Of a stretch of DNA of 64,000 nt, positions 33,227-42,222 are shown piece by piece. Made by a program: the position numbers and the translations under genes. The notes beneath the pieces are model-generated. The model was not told where the DNA came from and ran no database searches. It was given only the letters and a program-made list of their open reading frames with translations. The stretch lies in NCBI GenBank assembly GCA_023055425.1, contig JALGPY010000005.1, positions 75,495,495 through 75,559,494 of the forward strand. The letters are read 5' to 3'. Every line of letters begins with the position of its first letter. Position 1 is the first letter of the stretch. The DNA comes from Linanthus parryae (lineage: Eukaryota > Streptophyta > Magnoliopsida > Ericales > Polemoniaceae).

Positions 33227-33352
33227 GGAGAGCACAGAGTATTTATCCAAAAACAATGAAGGGTTGCGTCCTTTCAGTAGTCGAATCGCAACCGTCACCG
33301 TCGAATCGCGCAATCACATGACAAGCTGACGTCACGCCTAAAACCCTAAAAG
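33227..33352 (-). promoter_or_regulatory. Promoter-like region of antisense PMD gene (element A)
   Basis: On the minus strand a TATA-like GGATAAATACT lies at about 33239-33249. A perfect TGACGTCA palindrome (bZIP/as-1 type site) is at 33327-33334, about 80 bases upstream, and an AAACCCTAA telo-box-like motif is beside it near 33342-33350. Downstream a roughly 470-base leader runs to the exon 2 acceptor and contains a donor-like ATT|GTAAGG near 32930, suggesting a 5' UTR intron. The same layout recurs in element B. Confidence 0.55.
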
Positions 33353-33496
33353 ACCAGACGGCACGACTCTAGGGATTTTAGGTCATAATGACACGCACGG
33401 GGGCTGAATTTGCGTGTATTTGAATTGGTGCGTGGCGGCGTCGCGTACGTTGGTTCCTGCGCATGGAGGTCTATCCGGCTATGAGCCTTCACGCGC

Positions 33497-33510
33497 AGAA
33501 AGGGGGCTAA
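33497..33510 (+). other. Tat A polypurine tract
   Basis: AGAAAGGGGGCTAA immediately precedes the 3' LTR. It is the expected primer site for plus-strand DNA synthesis. Confidence 0.8.
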
Positions 33511-34150
33511 TGTAGATAGTGCTTTCTGGACAGGAAGATCTTAGCCACGTGGCGACCATCCAGCACACCTAGCTGTGCTCCACACACACTGGATCACCAG
33601 CCGCGCTGATCCACGTGGGGGTTGCGAGACAGGGCCCTCGCATACCACCGCACGGGATTTGTAGGGACTTAGTGGTTTGGAGGCTAGAGTAACTCCTGTC
33701 GCGCGCGAGCGACAACCAAGCCCGCGCGCGACCCCTAGTAACTGCTTTTGAGAGATTTATGGCACGAGCTCCATAAACCCGGTCAACCCGGTCAAACCCG
33801 GTCAACCTCAAACGGTTCCGCTATACGCGGATAACGTGCTGTAACGGTTCCTATATACACGGACGAACGTGCTGTTGTGGTTAAGCTAATTAAGCCGCCA
33901 TTGATGGGCGCATTAACCACACTAAAACGGTCACATTCTCTGTTATATATAGATCGTTAACCCTTCCATACAAGGGAGAACACACTTGAGATACGCGGAA
34001 GCTCTGCCAAGATCCTGTCTCTCTCTCTCTCTCTCATACAGTGTTATTGCCTTACTCTCTCCCTACACACAACCCAACACTTCCTGTGTTATTTCTATCC
34101 TCTGCTCTTGGTGTATATTGAGTCCTCTCTGCAGGATTCTCTCGTACACA
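33511..34150 (+). repeat. Tat A 3' LTR
   Basis: This is a 640-bp LTR from TGTAGATAG to TACACA. It contains CACGTG at 33546-33551 and 33612-33617, and a perfect 10-bp-arm GC hairpin (33698-33707 with 33723-33732). AACGG occurs at 33811, 33843 and 33926, and TATATATA at 33944-33951. A CT microsatellite near 34018-34034 accounts for most of its extra length over the other copies. It is followed by the target duplication CCTAC. Confidence 0.92.
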
Positions 34151-35213
34151 CCTACTTAAGTTTAAATACGCATTATGATCTTGATATCAACTCTTAGTTC
34201 TAGTTAACTAGAAAGATTCCTCAACCCTAGATTCGACTAGTGCAAGATTCAAGTTCAAGAAATAACTATTGATTCCTCTAATAATTATCTCATAGATCAA
34301 TCTTATTGTGACATCAAGCAATATGAAGGATATAATTACGCGTATGAATCAAGCATAACTAAGAATAATCATCCAATTAAGCCAATAAATATGAAGCATA
34401 ATCCATAAATCACCAAAATATGGTGTTCAAAACCCTAGTCCCCAATGAGATATCCCGAATAGAGAGTTTAGCTACTAAAACACAAGATCAAAGTACAAAG
34501 TTTCAATGATCATAAACAAAAACTAAAGAGGGGAAGAAGATAAAGAATCAAACGATGGTCTCCAAGCTCCCAAGAATGCTCCTTGCTCTCCAATGGCGTA
34601 GAATAGATCAATAATCCGTTCCCTAGGTCGTTCCTCCTTGTTAAATCACGTTACTTCTTTTTAAGTTTTTAAAAATTACACTTTCACCCCCTTTGTCATG
34701 CGTCAGATCAAGTAATGTGATCTTGTGATCAAAATTTGTGATCCTAGGATCACCTTACTTGATTGTAGGATCACGTTGGTGGTCTTGCACTTGATCTTGT
34801 GATCATAGGATCACCTTTCTATCTTGTAGGATCACGTTGATCTTCCATGTGTGTTGCTTCTTTTCACTCCTATTGAAAATTTGGCTAAGTCCTTTTCTCC
34901 TATTAGCTTCTCCTCTTCTTCTATTCTCTCATGCATTCCTTGAGTTTCTTTCTTTCCGAAGTTCGTTTCCGCTCCGAAATCCGCAGTCCACGCTTCCGGT
35001 TCCTGAATCCACAACACGAACAAATACCAGAAGATCAAATGCAACAAATAAAGCATAAAACATGCATAAAACGCCCAGATTACACGATGAAGTCCAAATA
35101 CCCAAGTATGCTCAAAACTATCAAAACTCGGCCTAAAACACACATAAATACATCGGAAAGTACGCGAAACGACAAGTAATCAATAGAATATAACTCCAAA
35201 TATGGAGTTATCA
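34151..35213 (-). repeat. Athila 5' LTR, U3-side part
   Basis: Read on the minus strand, it starts TGATAACTCC at 35213 and includes a near-perfect palindrome (AACTCCAAATATGGAGTT, 35192-35209). It continues to the Tat A insertion point. The 34690-34850 part is rich in repeated GATC-containing words (TGTGATC, AGGATCAC). With 6758-7161 the LTR totals about 1.46 kb. Confidence 0.8.
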
Positions 35214-35342
35214 GAGGGCCATGTCTCACAACCCCCACATGGATAAGCATGGGTAGTTATCCGATGTGTATGGAGCACATCTGAGTGTGCTGGATTGTTG
35301 CCACGTGGCTGTGATCTGTCTGTCTGGAAAGCACCATCTACA
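35214..35342 (-). repeat. Old Tat-like LTR fragment (host of the Athila insertion)
   Basis: The minus strand starts TGTAGATGGTGCTTTCC at 35342 and follows the first 129 bases of the Tat LTR (GCCACGTGGC, CCAGCACAC, TCCATGTGGGGG, GAGACATGGCCC) with many substitutions. It stops exactly at the Athila LTR start. Its outer neighbour is ATAGG (35343-35347), which also occurs undisturbed in the Copia 3' LTR (56822-56826). It therefore inserted into the Copia 5' LTR, and its remainder should lie left of the window. Confidence 0.75.
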
Positions 35343-35782
35343 ATAGGATCTATTTCCTAACCTAAGTTTTTTAGGAAATGAAATTGTGTGATGATTTGAT
35401 AACGTGATCAATCCTGTTATGTTTGGAAGTTTCCTAACAGATGTTTATACAATATCAAGTTAGTATCATTGAAGATACCGAACAAAGTATTATTTACTTT
35501 TCAGTTCCATACTTAGTTGTTTTGCAGCATTCAAAACAGTTTCATTTCAAGGGTTTGAAACTCATTTCAAGGCCTTGAAATAGACTTATCGTTTAAACTT
35601 CAACTGTTTTCATTCCAAGGGCTTGAAACTCATTTCAAGGCCTCGAATCACTCTTCACTCATTACAATTCTTGTTGAAACCACTCATCCTGAAAGTTTAG
35701 CAAAAAGTTGGCACACTCTATTCAACCCTCCCCCCCTTCTAGAGTATTGATCATGAATTTCTACCTACTATACACCCCTTCA
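35343..35782 (+). repeat. Copia 5' LTR, partial
   Basis: This matches the 3' LTR from ATAGGATTTATTTCC onward. It lacks about 540 bases found in the 3' LTR at about 56966-57520, and its left end was displaced by the Tat-like insertion. It ends ...CCCCTTCA just before the primer site. It contains exact and variant copies of TTTCAAGGCCTTGAAA (35545, 35565, 35613, 35633). Confidence 0.75.
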
Positions 35783-35784
35783 AT

Positions 35785-35799
35785 TGGTATTAGATCTTG
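35785..35799 (+). other. Copia primer binding site (tRNA-iMet like)
   Basis: TGGTATTAGATCTTG begins two bases after the LTR end. It resembles TGGTATCAGAGC, the usual initiator-Met primer site of Copia elements, with two mismatches. Confidence 0.65.
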
Positions 35800-35954
35800 T
35801 ATCACTGCATAGATTTAACCATCTTGTGGTTATGATTACTGTAGGTGATGGTGGTTTCTCTCAGGGAAGAGCTGCTAACAGACCTCATCTATTCTGTGGA
35901 GACTAATTTGTCCACTGGAAAGCCTTGATGAAAATGTTCATTATTGATTAAGAC

Positions 35955-37520
35955 ATGGATCTCTGGACTGTCATCCAAAGTGGTCCTCATACTTTCTATA
36001 CAGAGAAGGATGGGATTAGAACTCCCAAATCTGAAGAATCTCTTTCTTCATCTGAGTTAGAGAAATTCTCAAAGAACTATAAAGCTATGAATCTCTTATA
36101 TTGTGCTTTGAGTGCAGATGAATTTAACACGATTTCAATCTGCAAGACTTCCAAAAAAATATGGGATAAGCTTGTGGTGACCTTTGAAGGAACCAGTCTA
36201 GTAAAGTAAACCAAGATCAATATATATCTTAGGCAATATGAGATATTCAAGATGAATGGAGATGAGTCAATTAGAGACATGTTCAAAAGGTTCACAGACA
36301 TTGTCGACAACCTTGATTCACTAGGAAACACATTTCCAATGAAGAAAAAGTAAGGAAGATTCTGAGAAGTCTTCGAAAGGCAAATGGGAACCAAAGACTA
36401 CTGCTATTGAGGAAGCTCGAGATCTCTCATTACTTCAACATGATGACATACAAGGGAAGCTCATTACACATGAAATATCCATGAATGAAGTTGATGGAGA
36501 ATTACCAGAAGGTGTCAAGAACCTAGCTCTCAAGGCAAAGGAGAATGAGCCATCTCAAAGCCTTGAATCTGAAGATGATGATGAATATCCAATTGCTTTG
36601 ATTTCCAAAGCCTTGACCAGAATTCTCCAAAGGAAGAAGGACTTTGGTAACAAGGACTTCAGCAGAGATAGACACAGATCTTCCAGTAGCAAAGACTACA
36701 CAGGTAAATCTTTTTCACATGGTAATAAGCCTAAATTCATGAATTTCTTTGAGTGTGGTGATGAAGGACACTTGATCAGAGACTGACCACACAAAAAGAA
36801 CACGAACATTCAGAAGAAAGATCATGATAAAATAAAGAAAGCTATGATAGCTTCCTGGAGTGATTCAAAAACCTCAAGTGACTCTGAATCTGAAGAAGAA
36901 CATGCCAACCTATGCTTTATGGCCAAGCATGATGAAAGTTCTGAAAAGAACACTGAGTTAATGGTAAACAGCTTGATTTCAAAACCAACAGTAGCCCTCT
37001 CTGATTATCGTAGAACAATGCTTTTAAATGAAGATGACTATCTGAAAGAGATCAGAGTTTCGAAAGAAAAAGTTCATCAGCAAGAAAAAGAAAACCTCTT
37101 CTTGTTTGCCTGAATCAGAATCTTGAAATCTCTCAGAATAAAACTAACAGTGATTTCAAGGCCTTGAAAACCAGTTTCAAAGCCTTGAAAACACAAGTGA
37201 AGGAAGTAGTCACTGAGAACTCTATCCTGAGTGACAATATTGTTAATCTAAGACATCAAGTTGATGCATTGGATAAACAAAATACTACTCTAACTGAGAA
37301 ACTTCAAGAATCTGAATCAGTCAAAACAAAACTTGCAGGCTCAGAGCACAACTTGATTCTTGGAGGTAGCTTAAAGTTTGTTCACAAAAATGGTATTGGA
37401 TACAATCCAAATTTTCCCAAAAAGAACAATAACAGATTTGTGAAAGCTGGAAGTAGAACATCTCCTAAGTGCCATTACTGCAATAAGATTGGTCATGTTA
37501 AGATGACTTGTCCTTTTTAA
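35955..37520 (+). pseudogene. Copia gag (broken into several frames)
   Basis: The first piece (35955-36209) contains MNLLYCALSADEF and KKIWDKLVVTFEGTS, the capsid-like UBN2-type gag region. It is followed by a stop, a frameshifted continuation (MNGDESIRDMFKRFT region near 36250) and a second open piece at 36481-36786. That piece ends at a first zinc-knuckle remnant (FFECGDEGHLIRD) whose first Cys is Phe and whose last Cys codon is TGA. Pieces at 36844-37113 and 37164-37520 are Ser/Lys-rich and coiled-coil, ending in an intact knuckle CHYCNKIGHVKMTC. It is non-functional. Confidence 0.75.
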
Positions 37521-37689
37521 GAAGAGACCCTCACATAATGAGGAACATTTTTCCATTCCAACTGAAAGGACAAGTTAGACAGATTTGGGTTCCTAAGGGG
37601 TTAGACCACCTAACATGGTTGACCCTGAATATGAATCTAAATTTTACACTTGGTCTAAGAGCTGGGTAAGGCAGTGAATGGTGTTTGTA

Positions 37690-38942
37690 GGTTGTCACAA
37701 AGACCAAAGAACATAAATTGTTTATGGACAGTGGTTGCTCAAGACACATGAGTGGAAAGGGATCTCTATTCTCAGAACTGAAAATCTGAAGGATCAATTA
37801 CACTTGGTGACAAAGGCAAATGCAGCATCCTTGGTATTGTTAAAGTTGGTACAGATTCTGGAAATTCTATTTCTGATGTATATCTAGTTGATGGTTTGAA
37901 ATTTAACTTGCTTAGTGTATCTCAGCTTTGTGACAATGGTAACAAGGTTATCTTTGACAAAGAGAAATGTGTGGTGATAAATGAGAAATCTGACAATTGC
38001 ATCCTCACTGCCTCTAGGTCAAACAATGTCTATACTTTTCAAACTAACAAAGTTGCAGAAGAAAACTTGAAGTGTCTCAAGGCCTTGAAAGAAGATTCAA
38101 AGCTTTCACACAGAAAGTTGGGACACATTAGCTTACATACCTTGAACAAGCTAGTTTCCAATGAATTAGTAAGAGGTCTACCCTCTATCAAGTTCAAAGA
38201 TGAAGAAGTATGCAAGTCATGTGCACAAGGCAAGCAAACCAGAAGATCATTCAAACCAAAGAACTTTGTAAGTACTACTAGAACCATTGAATTACTACAT
38301 ATGGATCTCTGTGGTCCTATGAGAACTCCAACTCCAAAGGGTAAGAAGTACATGCTTGTTATTGTAGATTATTTTTCTAGATATACTTGGGTTATGTTTC
38401 TTAGAGAAAAATCTGGAGCTCTCACTGAATTTTCAAAGCTTTGTAGAGAACTTCAAACCTTGAAAAACCTACCTATTGCTTCAATCAGAAGTGATCATGG
38501 TAGAGATTTTGATCAACTTGAGTTTGATATATTCTGTTCTAAGCATGGTATCTCTCACAACTTTTCTGCTTCTAGAACTTCTCAACATAATGGAGTTGTT
38601 GAAAGAAAGAACATGACATTTGAAGACCTGTCAAGAACAATGCTTCTGGAAAACAAATTGCCAAAGTATTATTGGGCAGAAGCTGTGAATACAGCAAACT
38701 ATATTCTTACCAGGTGCTTGATCAGACATATTCTGAAGAAGATCTCTTATGAGCTGTCCAAAGGAAGAAAGGCAAACATTTCTTACTTCAAACCTTATGG
38801 CTGTACATGTTTTGTCCACAATAATGGTAAGGACAATCTTGGTAAGTTTGATGCAAGAAGTGATGAAGGTATTTTTCTTGGTTATTCACAGAGAAGCAAG
38901 GCCTATAGAGTTTTTAATAATAGAACCAAGATTGTTGTATAA
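37690..38942 (+). pseudogene. Copia protease remnant and integrase
   Basis: Near 37725 the protease active site FMDSGCSRHMSG is visible but its frame closes quickly. The 348-codon frame from 37896 starts FNLLSVSQLCDNG. It has the GAG-pre-integrase zinc residues (HRKLGHISLHTLNKL, CKSCAQGKQTR) and the core with HMDLCGPM (first Asp), SIRSDHGRDF (second Asp) and FSASRTSQHNGVVERKN (Glu). It then has GRKANISYFKPYGCTC and SDEGIFLGYSQRSKAYRVFN. It ends at a TAA at 38940-38942. The DDE residues appear preserved in this piece. Confidence 0.85.
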
Positions 38943-39202
38943 AACATTCATGTTATATTTGATGAAAGGTATGATGGTTCTTTGAGTGATGGTTTTGCAG
39001 ATCTTAATCTGGACAAGCATGATTCAGATACTGAAGAAGAATCCTCAAAAGGTTCCAAGGAAATGTTACAGGAACAAAGAAGGCATTTTCAAGGCCTTGA
39101 AATTAAGGTTCAAAGTCTTGAAACAAGATCTCCTGGAGAAGACAGCAGAACAAGCTACTACTTCAGGTTCTCAAAGACTTGAAAAACATATTGGAATGAA
39201 CC

Positions 39203-40849
39203 TTGGACACAAAGGAAGAGATCAAATATCTCTCATCTCATCCTGCTGATAACATTATTTCTGATCCATCCACTGGTACAGAAACCAGATCACAGTTGAA
39301 GAATCTTTGTGCTTTTAATGCTTTTATTTCTATTTTAGAACCTAAAACTGTGAAGGAAGCATTACAAGAAGCAGACTGGATTATAGCTATGCAAATTGAA
39401 CTCAATAAGTTTGAAAGGAACAAGGTTTGGAATCTAGTTCCTCCACCAAGAAAACAGTCTGTCATTGGTACCAGATGGGTATTCAGAAACAAGTTAGATG
39501 GGAATAGAAAGGTAATCAGGAACAAAGCTAGATTGGTAGCTCAAGGCTACAATCAAGAAGAAGGTATTGACTATGAAGAAACATTTGCAATTGGAATTCT
39601 ACTTGCATTTGCATCTCACAAGAACATGAAACTCTTTCAAATGGATGTGAAGTGTGCATTTGAAATGGCTATTTGCAAGAAGAAGTTTATGTCGATCAAC
39701 CTCCAGGTTTTGAAAATGACAAGTTTCCAGATCATGTTTACAAACTTGACAAGACTCTTTATGGTTTGAAACAAGCTCCAAGAGCTTGGTATGAGGGATT
39801 GTCAAAATTTCTGCTGAAAAATGATTCAAAAGAGGATTAGTGGATATGACCCTTTTTATAAAGAATCATGAGAAAGACATGCTTGTAGTTCAAATTTATG
39901 TGAATGATACTCTGTTTGGAGCTACTAATGATCTTCTGTGCAAGGAGTTCTCAAGTCTTATGAGCAGGGAATTTAAAATGAGCTTGATGGGAGAATTGAA
40001 CTTCTTTCTTGGACTTCAAATTCATCAGATGAAGAAAGGAATATTCCTACATCAAAGCAAGTACACAAGATATATGCTAAACAAGTATAATATGTCTCAA
40101 TCCAAAGAAATCAAGACACCCATGAGTTCTACATTGTATTTAGACAAAGATGAATCTGGTAAGAGTGTGAATGTGAAAGAGTATAGAGGTAAGATTGGAT
40201 CATTACTCTACGGCACAACTTGTAGACCAGATATCATGTTCAGTGTTTGCATGTGTGCTAGATTTCAAGTTGATCCTAAAGAATCACACTTGACTGCAGT
40301 TAAGAGAATATTTAAATATCTCAATGGTACCAAAGACTTAGGGCTTTGGTATCCTAAACAATCTAACTTATCTTTGTTTGGCTATTCAGATTCTGACTTT
40401 GCAGGATATAAAGTTGATAGAAAGAGTACATCAAGATGCCGTCAATTTCTTGTATCGTCTTTAATCAGCTGGCATTCAAAGAAGCAAAACTCAATTGCAC
40501 TATCAACAACAGAAGCTGAATACATAGCAGCTGGAACTTGCTGCTCACAAGTGTTATGGATAGCACAACAAATGAGAGACCCTCTATTTGATTTCAGAGA
40601 TATACCTATTAAGTGTGACAACACAAGTAAAATATAAATTACAAAGAATCCAGTTCAACATTCAAGAACAAAGCATATTGATGTTAGACATCACTTCACC
40701 AGAGATCATGCTGAAAAAGGTGATATTGTTATTGAATTTGTTTCTACTAACTTGGAAATTGCAGATATCTTCACTAAGCCATTTCCAGGTGAAAGATTCT
40801 CAGCCTTAAGATTGGAATTGGGCATGCTAAATAAAGAAGCATTAGTTTA
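39203..40849 (+). pseudogene. Copia RT and RNase H
   Basis: Frame 39203-39769 contains EALQEADWIIAMQIELNKFERNKVW, the WVFRNKLD and LVAQGYNQEEGIDYEETFA motifs and [11 protein letters not shown] frameshift truncates the palm, and 39840-40637 continues with YVNDTLFGAT (Asn in place of the usual Asp of the active-site pair), RDPLFDFRD and RNase H motifs (GYSDSDFAGYKVDRKSTS, STTEAEYIAAGTCC). A TAA at 40637 precedes the ADIFTKPF tail, which reaches a final stop near 40849 followed by a purine-rich AGGGGGAG. The duplicate copy is at 7481-8938. Confidence 0.85.
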
Positions 40850-41290
40850 GGGGGAGTGTCAGGTAAGTATTATGTGTTTCAAAGGTGAGCTGATTTTCAA
40901 AGCCTTGAAAATCTTTTTAAAGATTTGAGTATATGTGCTTTAATCCACACAACGTTTCAAGGACTTGAAATCCATTCCAAAGCCTTGAAAAATAAGATTG
41001 TATGCTAGTTAGTCATTAATTTGGATCTTTCAATGTTGGGTGTTATCTTTGTAGATAATTGCTCAATATTGCCCCTAAATTTTCAAATACCCATTTTTAT
41101 CCAAAATAGTATTATATCATTTATTTCCAACGGCACACACAATTTTGAATCTTTTTTATTCAGCAAATCTTCAAAGATTATGAGAAATATTTAGTTTTCT
41201 TTTTAAACTGAAACTCTTTTCTATTTATCTTCTTCTTTCTTTCTCTCCTTCGTATCTATCCTACCTCTCTCTTCTTCTCCTCAAACCCTA

Positions 41291-41559
41291 ATGTGCACTA
41301 GAAGAGCCTCTGAAAAAATTAAGATGGCTGGTGGTTCAAAGGCTGGCACAGAGAAGAAAAGAAAAGCCATTGTGGAAGAGGTTCATACCATCAGTGGAGA
41401 TTCAAGTTTAAAGACACCTACTGCAGAAGACCTGGCACATCCTCCTCCCAAGAAGAAGGCTAAGAAAGATCAGACACCAGTGTCAAGCAAGAAGAAAAAG
41501 ACAGCGGAGTCTGCTCAAGAAAAACATAAGGGGATTCAGATTGGTAGACCTAAGAAGGT
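41291..41559 (+). pseudogene. Lys-rich 3' ORF of Copia element, 5' part
   Basis: The frame starts MCTRRASEKIKMAGGSKAG. It is basic and Ser/Lys/Thr-rich with KKKAKKDQTPVSSKKKK clusters. The frame runs to the AAGGT insertion site of Tat B and resumes beyond it at 55783 in a similar Lys/Gly-rich composition. It is preceded by a CT-rich leader and the palindrome-bearing 3' non-coding region. It may correspond to the extra ORF of Sireviruses; no membrane features are seen. Confidence 0.6.
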
Positions 41560-42183
41560 TGTAGATAGTGCTTTCTGAACAGGAAGATCTTAGCCACGTG
41601 GCGACCATCCAGCACACCTAGCAGTGCTCCACACACACTGGATCACCAGCCGCGCTGATCCACGTGGGGGCTGCGAGACAGGGCCCTCGCATACCACCGC
41701 ACGGGATTTGTAGGGACTTAGTGGTTTGGAGGCTAGAGTAAGTCCTGTCGCGCGCAAGCGACAACCAAGCCCGTGCGCGACCCCTAGTAACTGCTTTTGA
41801 GAGATTTATGGCACGAGCTCCATAAACCCGGTCAAACCCGGTCAACCTCGTAACGGTTCCGGTATACGCGAATAACGTGCTGTAACGGTTCCTATATACA
41901 CGGATGAACGTGCCGTTGTGGTTAAGCTAATTAAGCCGCCATTGATGGGCGCATTAACCACACTACAACGGTCACATTCTCTGGTATATATAAATCGTTA
42001 ACCCTTCCATACAAGGGAGAACACACTTGAGATACGCGGAAGCTCTGCCAAGATCATATTTCTCTCTCATACAGTGCTATTGCCTTACTCTCTCCCTACA
42101 CACAACCCAACACTTCCTGTGTTATTTCTATCCTCTGCTCTTGGTGTATATTGAGTCCTCTCTGCAGGATTCTCTCGTACACA
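41560..42183 (+). repeat. Tat B 5' LTR
   Basis: This is 624 bp, TGTAGATAGTGC to TACACA, collinear with 9658-10281. It has AACGG near 41852 and 41885, a TATATATA near 41986 and the GC-rich hairpin with one base changed. Confidence 0.93.
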
Positions 42184-42222
42184 TTTGGTTAACCCGACGT
42201 GAACTTACCATTGCAAGCAACC

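Larger units (their letters stand above)
7162..34150 (+). mobile_element. Tat-lineage Ty3/Gypsy retrotransposon A, chimeric
   Basis: The element is bounded by TGTAGA at 7162 and TACACA at 34150, and flanked by the 5-bp duplication CCTAC (7157-7161 and 34151-34155), so it inserted into the Athila 5' LTR. Inside it, the 5' LTR is cut short at 7460. A copied block of Copia DNA plus a second Tat LTR (9658-10281) precedes gag-pol. The block with second RNase H, integrase and 3' region is triplicated. An antisense PMD gene with a solo LTR inside it lies before the 3' LTR. Size is about 27 kb, roughly twice that of Tat B. The first (7162) and last (33511) LTRs share GGACAGG near base 20, whereas the LTRs at 9658, 41560 and 55147 have GAACAGG. 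The inner LTR therefore came from the B locus. Confidence 0.85.
1..35213 (-). mobile_element. Athila-lineage Ty3/Gypsy retrotransposon, minus strand, split by Tat A
   Basis: The element occupies 1-7161 and 34151-35213; everything between is a later insertion. Reading on the minus strand, the 5' LTR starts with TGATAACTCC at 35213 and ends in TCA at 6758. A tRNA-Asp primer site follows, then gag, protease, RT, RNase H and integrase down to 1181. Gag and RT have Athila-type signatures (LINMVRDE and FPFSLSGKAKTWL in gag; FMDDFSLYG and GHAGFYRRFIKDFSK in RT). All genes carry stops or frameshifts, so this is an inactive copy. Its 3' LTR and distal flank lie outside the window. It sits inside an older Tat-like LTR (35214-35342). 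Confidence 0.85.
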
